64,000 nucleotides of DNA from Arthrobacter pigmenti (GCF_011927905.1 NZ_JAATJL010000001.1:186001-250000), one strand, 5' to 3'; counted from the stretch's first letter, positions 17,859 to 27,275 are shown. Translations and numbers: made by a program. The notes: generated by a model from the letters alone, not told the origin.

Positions 17859-18265
17859 CAGACGGCCGGGATGTCATCGATGGATTGACTCGGGTTCCCC
17901 CTGCCGCCCGGCTGATACTCACACCACTCCTCAAGGAATGCCTGCGAGAAGGCGTACACAATGGGCGCGGATGCAGCGACCACCAGAATGATGGTCAAGC
18001 AAGCCAGTATCCAGGTTTTCCGCGGTGACTCACTCCGTCTCATCGCCACGAAGGACAGCAGCCCGGCCACGTACACGATGACAATCAGGACCTCCTGTGC
18101 AGCCTGAACCGAGGTTCCGGACCCGCTCACTGCTGAACCGATCATCGAAACAGCGAGGAGGGCCGTCGCGAGGGCGGGAAGGATCGCCAGCACCCACACA
18201 ACAGTGGCCAGCAATTCGGCGATGCGTGGGCTGCGGGTCCCCCTCGTCCTGCGAATGCGCAACAT
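17855..18265 (-). CDS. Small membrane protein, unknown
   Basis: 136 residues. A basic N-terminus is followed by three hydrophobic segments (about 17-45, 58-78 and 84-108). The polar C-terminus contains two Cys and ends with PAVC. ATG 18265 has AGGGGG upstream. Not recognised. It is translationally coupled to the DUF1990 gene downstream. Confidence 0.65.
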   Translation of the reverse strand: MLRIRRTRGTRSPRIAELLATVVWVLAILPALATALLAVSMIGSAVSGSGTSVQAAQEVLIVIVYVAGLLSFVAMRRSESPRKTWILACLTIILVVAASAPIVYAFSQAFLEEWCEYQPGGRGNPSQSIDDIPAVC

Positions 18266-18290
18266 GTTCCCCCTGTTTCACTGCGCGACC

Positions 18291-18309
18291 AGGAACCACG
18301 GCGGTTCCT
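18291..18309. terminator. Short hairpin after the iron ABC operon
   Basis: AGGAACC-acggc-GGTTCCT lies downstream of the permease stop at 18344 on the minus strand. It could end the iron-transport transcript; no T run is present. Confidence 0.35.
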
Positions 18310-18343
18310 CTCTGACTGGTTGACGGCAGGGCTACGAGTGTAC

Positions 18344-20437
18344 CTAGCGCGCCAACCGGCTCCGGAACAGCAGCCACACGAAGTACGGTGCACCGAGCAG
18401 CGCCGTCAGCAGGCCGGCCGGCAACTGCTGCGGGGCGATGGCAGTCCGCCCGATCATGTCGCCCACGCACACCAGCAACGCTCCCAGCAGAACCGCCGTC
18501 GGAATGGCGAGCTTGTGCCGCGCGCCGACCAGCGCCCGGGCCGCATGCGGCGCAACCAGGCCTACGAACCCGATGACGCCGATTCCCGCCACAGCCGACC
18601 CTGTCAGCACCACCGCGGACACCAACAGGATCATCCGGGAGCGCGGCACTGAAATGCCGAGCAGCTTCGGTGTGTCCTCGTCGAGGGAAAGCAGATCCTG
18701 CGTGCGGTGCAGCGACGCGATGACGGGTACGGTGATGAGCAAAGCAATGCTCATCGGGATCAGGTTCTCCATGGAGCGCCCGTACGTCGATCCGGAGAGC
18801 CAGGTCAGCGCCTTCGCTTCGTTGAACGGATCGGTCATCACGATCAGCAGCGTGATGCCTGCCATCGCCGCGGCCGAAACACCGATACCGACCAGAACAA
18901 ACCGGTCCGTCTGCAGCCCACCCCGGAACGCGAGACCGAAAACGACCGCTGCCGTCACCGCTGCACCGATCCCCGCACCGGCGCTCACCGTCCAGAAGCC
19001 GGCGAGGGGGACAAGCGTGATCACGAGGATCGCGCCAAGACCAGCCCCGCCGGAGACACCGATGATGGAAGGCTCCGCCAGCGGGTTGCGGGTCACCGCC
19101 TGGATCACCGTGCCGGCCAAAGCCAGCGACGCCCCGGCCAGCAGCGAGGCAGCAACCCGCGGGAAGCGGGCGTCCATAACGCTCGACACCACCGGCCCCG
19201 CCTGCCCGGTCACCCAGTTCGCAAGGTCGCCAAGGAGCAGCTTCGCGTCCCCGAGCAGCAGCCCGGCTGCGATGCCGGCCAGCACCAGAAGAACCAAAAG
19301 CACGACGACGGCGGCGCCCGCACCCGGACGCGTGGGGCGCAGCGACACTGAACGTGCCTCGCGCGTGGGCCCGGACGTGCGCATCCTATGCGCCAGGATG
19401 ACGAGGAAGATCGCGCCGAAGATGGTGGTGACCACTCCGGTGGGCACCTCGACGGCGGTTTGCGCACCGATGATCGCACGAAGCAGAACGTCGGCTCCGA
19501 GTACCAGGAAGATGCCCATTAGTGCTGAGGCAAGAATCAGCGCCACGTGCCGGTGAAGGCCGGGAATTTTCGCTGCAGCCAACCGGACTACGGCCGGGGC
19601 GGCAAGCCCCACGAACCCGATCGGCCCGGAGATGGTGACGGCGGCCGCTGCGAGAAGTACTGCGAGCACAATGGCCAGTACCTGGGTGCTGCGGACGTTG
19701 ATGCCCAGCACTCTCGCCTGGTCATCACCGAGGGTGAGCAGGTCCAGGGAGCGGGACTTGATGAGGAGAACTGCCACGACCACGCCGATCAGCGGCGCGA
19801 GCAGTACGAACTTCTCCATGCCGCTCTGGGCCAGGGAGCCGGATCCCCAGGCAAAGAGGTTGCGCGTTTCCTGCGCAAAGAGAAGCAGGAGGGCGTGGGT
19901 TAATGCGCTGAAGGCCAGGGCGATGGCCGAGCCGGCGAGGACCAGCCGCACGCTGCCGGACTGACCGGCACCGGAAAGTGCCAGCACCAGGCTCGCCGCA
20001 GCGATGCCGCCAAGGAACGCGACACCCACTGCGCCGAGCAGCGGAACCTGAATCCCGAATGCGGCAACGGCAACGATCGCAAGGTGCGCGCCGGCATTGA
20101 CCGCGAGCGTATCCGGGGAGGCAAGCGCATTGCGGGAGACGGACTGCATGATGACGCCCGCAACACCGAGCGCCACCCCCACCAGGACGCCCGCCACCAG
20201 GCGTGGCACCCGGCTGGCGGCGACGACGGCGGCGGTGTCGGCGTCGTCGTTCCCCAGAATGAGCCCAATGATGTCCGCCGCGTTCACAGTGGAAGTGCCC
20301 TGCGTGATGTGGACCAGGGCGAGCACAGCAGTTGCGGCGACGAGCAGCAGCCCGAACACCGCGAGCCGGAACCCTGGCCGCGCGCCAGCTCCCTGAATTG
20401 CTGAGGGCTGTGCGCGGGTCAGGGTTTCCGGGGCCAT
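18344..20437 (-). CDS. Siderophore ABC transporter permease, two FecCD domains fused
   Basis: 697 residues, about 18-20 membrane helices. Two FecCD modules are joined in one chain, as in FhuB. The first (about 20-345) has VMQSVSRNALASPDTLAVNAG and GLAAPAVVRL. The second (about 370-697) has VIQAVTRNPLAEPSIIGVSGG and GLVAPHAARAL. The matching GG/GL motifs are the ATPase-contact loops. It imports Fe(III)-siderophore through the inner membrane with the binding protein and ATPase encoded just upstream. The gene starts 9 bases after the binding-protein stop. Confidence 0.92.
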   Translation of the reverse strand: MAPETLTRAQPSAIQGAGARPGFRLAVFGLLLVAATAVLALVHITQGTSTVNAADIIGLILGNDDADTAAVVAASRVPRLVAGVLVGVALGVAGVIMQSVSRNALASPDTLAVNAGAHLAIVAVAAFGIQVPLLGAVGVAFLGGIAAASLVLALSGAGQSGSVRLVLAGSAIALAFSALTHALLLLFAQETRNLFAWGSGSLAQSGMEKFVLLAPLIGVVVAVLLIKSRSLDLLTLGDDQARVLGINVRSTQVLAIVLAVLLAAAAVTISGPIGFVGLAAPAVVRLAAAKIPGLHRHVALILASALMGIFLVLGADVLLRAIIGAQTAVEVPTGVVTTIFGAIFLVILAHRMRTSGPTREARSVSLRPTRPGAGAAVVVLLVLLVLAGIAAGLLLGDAKLLLGDLANWVTGQAGPVVSSVMDARFPRVAASLLAGASLALAGTVIQAVTRNPLAEPSIIGVSGGAGLGAILVITLVPLAGFWTVSAGAGIGAAVTAAVVFGLAFRGGLQTDRFVLVGIGVSAAAMAGITLLIVMTDPFNEAKALTWLSGSTYGRSMENLIPMSIALLITVPVIASLHRTQDLLSLDEDTPKLLGISVPRSRMILLVSAVVLTGSAVAGIGVIGFVGLVAPHAARALVGARHKLAIPTAVLLGALLVCVGDMIGRTAIAPQQLPAGLLTALLGAPYFVWLLFRSRLAR

Positions 20438-20446
20438 GGTGTGGTA

Positions 20447-21436
20447 TTACTTCTCGGTTGCTGCTGCGACTGCAGCGTCGATGATTTGCTCCATCGACGT
20501 AGGTCCACCGAAGACCCAGATGGAGTCCGGGAAGCGGTGCACGTTGCCTTCCTCGACGAAGGGGAGTCCCTTCCAGACGGCGTTGTCCTTCAGCTCGTCC
20601 TGGTAGGGGTCGCCGAAGGTGTCGTTGGCCATGTACCAGAAGTGAGTGTCTTCGGGGAGGGCGGTGAGACCCTCGACGTCGGTCTGCGCGAGCCCGTAAG
20701 CGGGATCGCCTTCGAGCTCCCACGCATTCTCGAGGCCGAGCTCAGCAAACACGTCCGATACCAGGGATCCCGGTGCGAACGGACGGATGGAGACGCTCCC
20801 GGCGTCGACGTAGGCATCCGAGAACGCCACCTTGGTGCCCGCGGCGCCTGCCTCTTCGATGGCAGCGCGTCCCTCTTCAACCTTGGCGTCGAAGTTGGCC
20901 TTCAGCTCGGCGGCCTGCTCTTCGGTGCCGGTTGCCTTGGCAATCATGTCGAGGTTCTCGAACATCTGGCCGATGTTGTCGGACGAATCGCCGCCCGGAA
21001 CCACAATGACGGGAACGGTTTCCTCGATCTGCTCGATTGCGCCCTCGACAAGCTGATCCGTCACGAGCACCAGGTCCGGCTCCAGTGAGACCAGGGTGTC
21101 GATGCTGGGCTCACCGCGCAGGCCGATGTCAGTCACGGTGTCATCCAGCGGCGCGGAGCTCACCCAGGTGTTGTAGCCCTCGATGTCCGAAACGCCCACC
21201 GGCATAACCCCGAGCGAAACCAGGTTCTCGATGACGTTCCATTCGGTTCCGGCAACACGCACGGCGGGCCCGTCGAGGACCACTTCCTTGCCCCGTGCGT
21301 CAGTGATGGTGATGGTTTCACCCGATGCGGCTGCTGTGGTTTCGGTATCGCCGGCAGCTTCCTCAGTGGTGCCGCAGGCCGAGAGCGCGAGCATGGCGAC
21401 CGCCGCGAGGGCAGCAAGGATCTTCGTTTGTTTCAT
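20447..21436 (-). CDS. Iron-siderophore substrate-binding lipoprotein
   Basis: 329 residues. The signal peptide has a lipobox (LALSACGTT; lipid Cys21). The FecB/FepB-type two-lobe domain carries conserved regions: RVAGTEWNVIENLVSLGVMPVGV, SLEPDLVLVTDQL and FVEEGNVHRFPDSIWVFGGP. It captures ferric siderophore outside the membrane and passes it to the fused permease. It sits 48 bases after the ATPase gene in the same operon, so control by the iron box at 22345-22363 is expected. Confidence 0.9.
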   Translation of the reverse strand: MKQTKILAALAAVAMLALSACGTTEEAAGDTETTAAASGETITITDARGKEVVLDGPAVRVAGTEWNVIENLVSLGVMPVGVSDIEGYNTWVSSAPLDDTVTDIGLRGEPSIDTLVSLEPDLVLVTDQLVEGAIEQIEETVPVIVVPGGDSSDNIGQMFENLDMIAKATGTEEQAAELKANFDAKVEEGRAAIEEAGAAGTKVAFSDAYVDAGSVSIRPFAPGSLVSDVFAELGLENAWELEGDPAYGLAQTDVEGLTALPEDTHFWYMANDTFGDPYQDELKDNAVWKGLPFVEEGNVHRFPDSIWVFGGPTSMEQIIDAAVAAATEK

Positions 21437-21484
21437 GGGGTTCTTTTCTATCTGGGCGCGGACGGCGCGAGTGGTTGGAAAGGT

Positions 21485-22339
21485 TCAGGAAGCTCGAAGG
21501 ACGGTGGCGGAGTGGTTGCCGACGGCGTTGTGCCGGCCCACGGCGCGAGTGTGCACCGTCCCGCCGTCGACCGTGACGTCAACGCGGACGCCGTACGCGC
21601 TGGTCAGGTTTTCCGCGGTCAGCACGTCGACAGGCGTTCCCTGCGCGAGCACCGAGCCACTCTCCAGCAGCACCACGTGATCGGCGATGGCAGCGGCCTG
21701 GTCCAGGTCATGAAGCACAACACCGACCGTCACTCCGTGGTCGGTTGCAAGATCGCGTACGACGTCGAGAATCTCCACCTGGTAGCGCAGGTCCAGGTAG
21801 GTCGTGGGCTCGTCGAGGAGGAGAACACCGGTGTCCTGGGCCAGGCAGCTGGCGAGCCACACACGCTGCAGTTGGCCGCCCGAGAGAGCAGCGACAGGGC
21901 GATCGGACAGTTCCGCAGTGCGGGTCAGCTCCATGGCGTGCTCGACGACGGCGATGCCCCGGGGGTCATTTCCCGTCCAGCGGGTGCGGTGCGGGTGGCG
22001 TCCGAACTCGACGACTTCCCTCACTGTGATCCCGGCCGGAACCGGGCGGCTCTGTGCGAGGAGGGTGATCTTCCGTGCAAAATCCTTGGGGGAGAGCGCA
22101 AAGACGTTGTCGCCGTCGGTGGTCGTCACGGTGCCGGAATCGGCATTGTGCAGCCGGGCAATGGTCCGTAGGAGTGTTGACTTACCGCTGCCGTTGGGGC
22201 CGATGAGTGCTGTCACGGTCCCGGGTTGAAGTCCGAAGGACACGTCACTGACTGCGGGCTGGCGGCCGTAGGAAATGCTCATGTCGGCAACATCGAGGCC
22301 CTGGAGTGCCGTACGGAAGGCGGAGTCAGTGAGAGTCAC
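21485..22339 (-). CDS. Iron-siderophore ABC transporter ATP-binding protein
   Basis: 284 residues. Walker A IGPNGSGKST (about residues 46-55), signature LSGGQLQR, Walker B VLLLDEPT, H-loop VLHDLDQ. FhuC/FepC class. First gene of the operon. The GTG at 22339 lies two bases beyond the iron-box palindrome and seven bases after a TACCTT -10, so the mRNA may start at the GTG itself (leaderless). An internal ATG at residue 20 is a weaker alternative because it would cut the first strand of the ABC fold. Confidence 0.9.
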   Translation of the reverse strand: MTLTDSAFRTALQGLDVADMSISYGRQPAVSDVSFGLQPGTVTALIGPNGSGKSTLLRTIARLHNADSGTVTTTDGDNVFALSPKDFARKITLLAQSRPVPAGITVREVVEFGRHPHRTRWTGNDPRGIAVVEHAMELTRTAELSDRPVAALSGGQLQRVWLASCLAQDTGVLLLDEPTTYLDLRYQVEILDVVRDLATDHGVTVGVVLHDLDQAAAIADHVVLLESGSVLAQGTPVDVLTAENLTSAYGVRVDVTVDGGTVHTRAVGRHNAVGNHSATVLRAS

Positions 22340-22341
22340 CC

Positions 22342-22366
22342 CACTAAGGTAAGGCGATCCTTAGTG
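22342..22366 (-). promoter_or_regulatory. DtxR/IdeR-type iron box overlapping the iron ABC promoter
   Basis: CACTAAGG (22342-22349) is inverted as CCTTAGTG (22359-22366). The central 19-mer at 22345-22363 (TAAGGTAAGGCGATCCTTA) agrees with the DtxR/IdeR consensus at 14 of 19 positions. It covers the -10 of a TTGTCA-18-TACCTT promoter on the minus strand. Fe(II)-bound repressor would shut the operon when iron is plentiful. Confidence 0.75.
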
Positions 22367-22443
22367 AATTGACAAACATTACGGCATGTATCAGTTGCGT
22401 AATTGCTGCCCCTCGGATCATTGCAACACAGCAAATGGGTTTA

Positions 22444-22460
22444 TTCGGTCATTGACAAAA
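22444..22460 (+). promoter_or_regulatory. Operator C of the predicted ROK regulon
   Basis: The 17-mer TTCGGTCATTGACAAAA is a TCA-T-TGA centred palindrome with a degenerate left arm. It matches the minus-strand form of the site at 37895-37911 at 15 of 17 positions and contains the TTGACA -35 of the dehydrogenase/sulfatase operon. A repressor bound here would block that promoter. Confidence 0.6.
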
Positions 22461-22481
22461 GCCCTCACTAGTCCGTACGCT
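22453..22481 (+). promoter_or_regulatory. Promoter of the sulfatase/ABC operon
   Basis: TTGACA (22452-22457), an 18-base spacer, and TACGCT (22476-22481). The ATG at 22488 follows only six bases after the -10, so the transcript would start at or next to the start codon. No ribosome site precedes the ATG, which fits leaderless initiation. Confidence 0.55.
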
Positions 22482-22487
22482 TGTTGC

Positions 22488-23543
22488 ATGGGTCACACCG
22501 ATAACGCCGCCACACCGGCTCCGCACAACATTTCCGACAATCCTCGGCCACGTACTCTGCTGAGCATTCCGGAACATGAAGCGGACGCGTTCTTCACCGC
22601 CGAGAGCTGGGCTGAGCTCAACGAGCTGTGCGACGTGGTTGAAGCCCGTCCGGACGCCCTCCAGGACCTTGAGTGCTTTCGTGACGTCGCTCAGGGGACC
22701 AGTATTTTCATCACAGCGTGGGGCTTCCCTCGCCTCGAGTCAGAGCGGCTGGAACTGGCCCCAGAGTTGCGGTTCGTAATGCACGCCGCCTCCTCCATCC
22801 AAACCCTCGTCAGCGATGAGTTCTGGGCGGCAGGCATCCCGATTGCCCAGGCCGGTGATGCCATGGCTCCTTCGGTGGCCGAGCTGTCGCTGACTTTCAC
22901 GCTTGCGCTCCTTCGGCGAACACCCCGATTTGATCACGCGCTCCGCTCGGGGGCTGACTGGTCCGATGCCCGGACTGCAGCGTCCAGGCCGCGCGAGATC
23001 AGTGGAGCGCGCATCGGTGTGATCGGAGCATCCCGTACCGGACGCCGCTACATCGACATGTGTCGCGCCCTCGGCGCCGAGAGCACCGTTTATGACCCTT
23101 ACATCCACGAAGGGGATGAGCTCCGGGCCTACGCAGCCGATCTCCCCGAAGTGCTCTCGTCCTGCGACGTGATTGCGATCCACGCGCCCGAAACTCCTGA
23201 AACGCGCGGCCTGCTCGGAGCTGCCGAGTTGGCTGCCATCAAGGACGGCGGCCTGCTGGTGAACACTGCCCGCCCCGCACTGGTGGACGAGGACGCCCTG
23301 TACCGGGAGGTTTCCTCGGGCCGGCTGGACGCTGCACTCGATGTCTTCGGGAACGAGCCGCTCCCGGCAGGGGACCGTTGGCGGAACCTCCCGAATGTCC
23401 TTCTCACCCCACATCTGGGCGGTGCAACCGTCGATTCCCGCCATCGTGCGGGGTGGATCGTCGTCAGCGAAGTCCGCCGCTTTCTCCGGGGCGAGCCGCT
23501 GCAGCACGCCCTGACTTCGGACCGCTTGAAGGTGATGGGCTGA
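22488..23543 (+). CDS. D-isomer-specific 2-hydroxyacid dehydrogenase
   Basis: 351 residues from ATG 22488. An upstream in-frame ATG at 22386 precedes the promoter and is rejected. NAD-binding domain: RIGVIGASRTGRRYIDM (Rossmann loop GxSxxG, one Gly replaced), NTARPALVDEDAL with the catalytic Arg, a GNEPLP Glu region, and the catalytic His in LLTPHLGG. It would oxidise or reduce a 2-hydroxy or 2-keto acid with NAD(H). In this context it is probably a sugar-acid step of glycan catabolism. First gene of a likely six-gene operon; the sulfatase follows two bases after its stop. Confidence 0.85.
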   Translation: MGHTDNAATPAPHNISDNPRPRTLLSIPEHEADAFFTAESWAELNELCDVVEARPDALQDLECFRDVAQGTSIFITAWGFPRLESERLELAPELRFVMHAASSIQTLVSDEFWAAGIPIAQAGDAMAPSVAELSLTFTLALLRRTPRFDHALRSGADWSDARTAASRPREISGARIGVIGASRTGRRYIDMCRALGAESTVYDPYIHEGDELRAYAADLPEVLSSCDVIAIHAPETPETRGLLGAAELAAIKDGGLLVNTARPALVDEDALYREVSSGRLDAALDVFGNEPLPAGDRWRNLPNVLLTPHLGGATVDSRHRAGWIVVSEVRRFLRGEPLQHALTSDRLKVMG

Positions 23544-23545
23544 CC

Positions 23546-24949
23546 ATGGCGCAGAACATTCTGATCATCCACTGCCACGACCTCGGGCGCTTCCTTGGCA
23601 CCTACGGGGTGGAGACCGTCTCAACACCCTATCTGGATGCGTTTGCATCGGAATCGACCGTCTTCGAGGCGGCGTTCGCCACCTCTCCGCACTGCAGCCC
23701 GGCACGGGCGTCACTGTTCACGGGTACGTATCCGCAGACCAATGGCGTTCTTGGACTAACGCATGAACCCTTCGGTTGGGACTTGAACGATCCGAGCTCG
23801 CACCTGGCACACCGGCTGCGCTCGGTCGGCTACCGAACGGAGCTTGTTGGGGTGCATCACGAATCCCGCGTGCTGCCCGACGATCAGGTTGCAATCCGCC
23901 TGGGCTTTGACCGGGTACGCACCGGCGGGGACCGTGACGTCGTCGTCGAACGTACGCTGGAAGCCCTCGATGACGCCTCAGCGGCCAGCTCACCGTTCTA
24001 TCTCCAGGTCGGGTTCCATGAGCCGCACCGCTCGCCGTCGGACCGTGACCGCACCGGCGTCATGGGCTTCCTGGGCGCTGCCATCGAGCCGGATACTTCA
24101 CGCGGGCACACGGTTCCGCCCTACCTGCACGACGACGACGACGCCCGCGAGGAGATCGCCGAACTCCAGGGCGCGGTGCGCCACATGGATTCAGGTGTCG
24201 GTGAGATCCTTGCCCGTCTTGAGCAACTGGGTCTGGATGAGGAAACGGTTGTTGTCTTCACGACGGACCACGGTCTCGCTCTTCCCCGCGCAAAATGCAC
24301 GCTGTACGACGCCGGCGTTGAAGTAGCCCTCATCATGCGCGTTCCAGGGCGGGCAAGCTGGAGCGGCCGGCGGGTCTCCGACATCGTTAGCCATGTAGAC
24401 GTTGTACCCACGCTGTTTGATGTGCTGGGGCTGTCCGGCACAATAGATGTAGCCGGAGAAAGCCTCGTGGAGTTGGTCGAGGATGATCAGCCAGCCCGCA
24501 CGTACGCCTACGGTCAACTGACGTATCACACGTACTTCGACCCCAAGCGGTCAGTGCGATCAAAAACCCACAAACTCATCGCGAACTTCTCCAACGCCCC
24601 CCGGGCCATGGACTCCACCCAGTCGTGGATCCACCGCAGCATTCCCGTTGACTTGTTCGGGGCGACAATCGGTACCAGCGCCGCGATTGAGCTGTACGAC
24701 CTGGCGGAGGACCCCAATGAGACAGTCAATCTCGCGGATGATCCAGCTGCCCAGCCGGCCCTCAGCGACCTTTCCGCGGCACTGCTTGCGTGGATGCACT
24801 CAACCAATGACCCGTTGCTCACACTGCGTCAGGAACACCGCCGCCAGCGCATCACCCTTGATCTCCTCAGGCACGCAGCGGACTCATCCGCGCCTGAGGT
24901 GCCCTTCGGCAACCTGAAGCAAACCACCCTTGCCCAGGAACCCGTCTAG
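23546..24949 (+). CDS. Type I sulfatase, cytoplasmic
   Basis: 467 residues. The start is MAQN at 23546; the frame is open further upstream only because it overlaps the preceding gene. The formylglycine motif C50-S-P-A-R54 is present and is followed by ASLFTG. Metal-site residues are in TTDHGLALPRAK and the N-terminal NILIIHCHDLG (one Asp rather than the usual Asp-Asp). No signal peptide, so it acts inside the cell on imported sulfated sugars. Cys50 needs conversion to formylglycine, and a matching FGE is encoded at 34774-35706. The substrate cannot be named from sequence. Confidence 0.9.
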   Translation: MAQNILIIHCHDLGRFLGTYGVETVSTPYLDAFASESTVFEAAFATSPHCSPARASLFTGTYPQTNGVLGLTHEPFGWDLNDPSSHLAHRLRSVGYRTELVGVHHESRVLPDDQVAIRLGFDRVRTGGDRDVVVERTLEALDDASAASSPFYLQVGFHEPHRSPSDRDRTGVMGFLGAAIEPDTSRGHTVPPYLHDDDDAREEIAELQGAVRHMDSGVGEILARLEQLGLDEETVVVFTTDHGLALPRAKCTLYDAGVEVALIMRVPGRASWSGRRVSDIVSHVDVVPTLFDVLGLSGTIDVAGESLVELVEDDQPARTYAYGQLTYHTYFDPKRSVRSKTHKLIANFSNAPRAMDSTQSWIHRSIPVDLFGATIGTSAAIELYDLAEDPNETVNLADDPAAQPALSDLSAALLAWMHSTNDPLLTLRQEHRRQRITLDLLRHAADSSAPEVPFGNLKQTTLAQEPV

Positions 24950-25031
24950 CCCACCAACCGAAATGACAATCCGTCCAAGCACTGCCGCAAGCCGAAGTTA
25001 TTCGGCGACATCTAGAGAAAGAGAACCAGCA

Positions 25032-26306
25032 ATGACGCACCGACTCTTGGGTATCACTGCCCTCGCTGCGGCCACCGCGCTCACCATGACCGCGTGCGGC
25101 AACTCCAGCTCAGCTCCCGTCGCACAGACCGACGGCGAGGTGAGTGGTGAAGTAACCATGTGGATGTACCCGGTCATCAAGGACGAAGCCAAGAACCGCG
25201 AGTTCTGGGAGAAGACTGAGAAGGCCTTCGAATCGGAGAACCCCGACGTCGACTTCAACGTTGAGCTGCAGACCTTCGACAAGCGTGACACGCAGATCTC
25301 CGCAGCACTGGCTGCGAACTCCGGTCCGGACATTGTCATGATCACACCGGACCAGGCGTCCACTTACCACGAGGTTGGCGGCCTGTTGCCGGTCGATGAG
25401 GCAATCGATGATGAGAAGGACTCGTTCTACACATCCGGCATCGAAGCTGCCACGATCGAAGACCAGGTCTACGGCGTGCCGATGTTTCAGAACGTGAACA
25501 CCACCGCCTACAACAAGGAGATCTTCGAGGAGGCCGGGCTTGAGCTTCCGAAGACCTGGGAAGACATCAAGGAAGCCGCTCCCATCCTCGCCGAAAAGGA
25601 CATTTCAGTCCTTGAATACGTCGGCTCCCCGGAGCAGACCCTCAACCTGACGTTCTACCCGTTCCTGTGGCAGGCAGGCGGCAGCATCTTCACCGAGGAC
25701 GGTAGCGACATCGCCTTCGATTCGCCCGAGGGCATCGAGGCGCTGCAGTTCATCCTGGACCTTCAGGAAATGGGCGGCGTAGTTCAGAGTGCAGGAACGG
25801 ACAGCCCCGCAATCGAGGGTTCACCGATGGCCCGCGGCCAGGTAGCCCTCCGGGCAACCACCAGCCTCCCTGAACTCGCGCAACTGCGCGGTGCGCTCGG
25901 CGAAGAGACCGTTGTGCTTGGGGAACCGCTGGAGGGTGAAGTCCAGGCCACGTTCGGCAACCCCGGACTGATGGCCCTGACCTCAATCAATGAGGAAGAT
26001 AACCGGCAGGCTGCCTACGCGGTGCTCGACTTCCTCTCGACCGCTGAGTTCCAGTCCGAGTTCACCAAGCTGGCGAGCAATTTCCCAACCCGCACGGACG
26101 TGGAACTGCCCGGTACCGGACCGGACTACGAGGCACTTGAAGCGGCTCTTGAATACGCGATTCCCGGGGAACCGCACGCCGCTGCACGTCAGGTGATGGC
26201 CGCTCTCGCTCCCTACCTCCAGTCCGCACTCCGCGGCGACCTGAGCGCAGAGGAAGCGCTCACCCAGGCGGCAGAAGAAGCCCGGGGAATCCTCAGCCGC
26301 ACCTGA
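25032..26306 (+). CDS. Sugar ABC transporter substrate-binding lipoprotein
   Basis: 424 residues from ATG 25032. Lipobox TMTACGNS places the lipid Cys near residue 22. A family 1 solute-binding protein: EVTMWMYPVIKD, GPDIVMITPDQAS, VYGVPMFQNVNTTAYNKEIF, FYPFLWQAGGSIF. These proteins bind oligosaccharides outside the membrane. It lies 82 bases after the sulfatase gene and feeds the two permeases that follow. No ATPase gene is in the locus, so a shared MsiK-type ATPase is likely, as is common in actinobacteria. Confidence 0.9.
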   Translation: MTHRLLGITALAAATALTMTACGNSSSAPVAQTDGEVSGEVTMWMYPVIKDEAKNREFWEKTEKAFESENPDVDFNVELQTFDKRDTQISAALAANSGPDIVMITPDQASTYHEVGGLLPVDEAIDDEKDSFYTSGIEAATIEDQVYGVPMFQNVNTTAYNKEIFEEAGLELPKTWEDIKEAAPILAEKDISVLEYVGSPEQTLNLTFYPFLWQAGGSIFTEDGSDIAFDSPEGIEALQFILDLQEMGGVVQSAGTDSPAIEGSPMARGQVALRATTSLPELAQLRGALGEETVVLGEPLEGEVQATFGNPGLMALTSINEEDNRQAAYAVLDFLSTAEFQSEFTKLASNFPTRTDVELPGTGPDYEALEAALEYAIPGEPHAAARQVMAALAPYLQSALRGDLSAEEALTQAAEEARGILSRT

Positions 26307-26313
26307 TCCCTCC

Positions 26314-26344
26314 TGTCCCGGGGGCGCTAAACGCCCCCGGGACA
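26314..26344 (+). terminator. Strong hairpin between binding protein and permeases
   Basis: TGTCCCGGGGGCG (26314-26326) pairs perfectly with 26332-26344 around CTAAA. No T run follows. In many sugar ABC operons such a hairpin protects the binding-protein mRNA or partly attenuates the permease part, giving more binding protein than permease. Confidence 0.65.
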
Positions 26345-26369
26345 CAGTTTCTACCGATTGGCCAAGCTC

Positions 26370-27275
26370 ATGTCCACGCATTTAGCATCGAAGCGGTCCC
26401 AGCCCGGACAAGCCCGCCTCCGCCGTGAAGCGGTCACAGGCATCCTGTTTGTCCTGCCAACCCTCATCATCTTCGCTGTGTTCAAGTTCCTCCCGATCGG
26501 CGGCGCCGGTGCAATGAGCCTGACGCAGTACAGGCTGAACGGGGACGTCGAATTTCTCGGCGCCGAGAACTATGAGCGCCTGTTCGCAGATCCCAACTTC
26601 TGGCAGAGCCTGGGCGTCACCCTCGGTTACGTGGTGATATTCGTTCCCCTCATCATCGTCATTTCACTGGCGGGCGCAGTTCTCCTGAACAACCTCAAGC
26701 GCCATGACGGCCTGTTCCGGTCGCTTCTGTTCATCCCGTACCTGAGCTCGTTCGTCCTCGCAGGCATCATCTTCAAATGGATCTTCTCCAACGACGGCCC
26801 GATCAACGTAGCGCTTGCCGGTGCCGGACTCGGTGCTATCCCCTTCCTGTCCGGGGACCAGTGGATTGTTCTTCTCTCCCTGGCAATGGTTGCGGTGTGG
26901 AAGGGTTTCGGATACTCCATGCTCATTTTCCTGGCCGGGCTGAAGGCGCAGCCGGGGGAGATCCACGAGGCCGCGAAGATCGATGGAGCCACAAGCTGGC
27001 AGACGTTCCGTCACATCACCCTGCCGTTGCTGAAGCCGGTGACATTCTTCGTGCTCGTCATCGAGACAATTGTCGGCTTCCAGGTGTTCGACACGGTCTA
27101 CGTTATGACCGGAGGCGGGCCGGCCAATGCGAGCCACAGCCTTATCTACTTCCTGTACGACCAGGGCTTCGAGTTCTTCGATTTCGGCTACGCCGCAGCA
27201 ATCGGAATTGTGCTCTTCTTCATCGTCCTAGTGCTCTCGCTGGTTCAGCGGCGGTTCTTCAATGAAAAGGCGTAA
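26370..27275 (+). CDS. Sugar ABC transporter permease (MalF type)
   Basis: 301 residues from ATG 26370; a TTG at 26358 is also open. Six membrane helices. The EAA loop that contacts the ATPase is EIHEAAKIDGATSWQTFRHI followed by TLPLLKP (about residues 194-220). It works with the next gene as the heterodimeric channel for the sugar captured by the lipoprotein upstream. It is separated from that gene by a stable hairpin. Confidence 0.92.
   Translation: MSTHLASKRSQPGQARLRREAVTGILFVLPTLIIFAVFKFLPIGGAGAMSLTQYRLNGDVEFLGAENYERLFADPNFWQSLGVTLGYVVIFVPLIIVISLAGAVLLNNLKRHDGLFRSLLFIPYLSSFVLAGIIFKWIFSNDGPINVALAGAGLGAIPFLSGDQWIVLLSLAMVAVWKGFGYSMLIFLAGLKAQPGEIHEAAKIDGATSWQTFRHITLPLLKPVTFFVLVIETIVGFQVFDTVYVMTGGGPANASHSLIYFLYDQGFEFFDFGYAAAIGIVLFFIVLVLSLVQRRFFNEKA

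Noticed and set aside
24950..25031. Fourth ROK operator at TGACAATC before the binding-protein gene
   Set aside because: Only one half-site; the left arm does not match.
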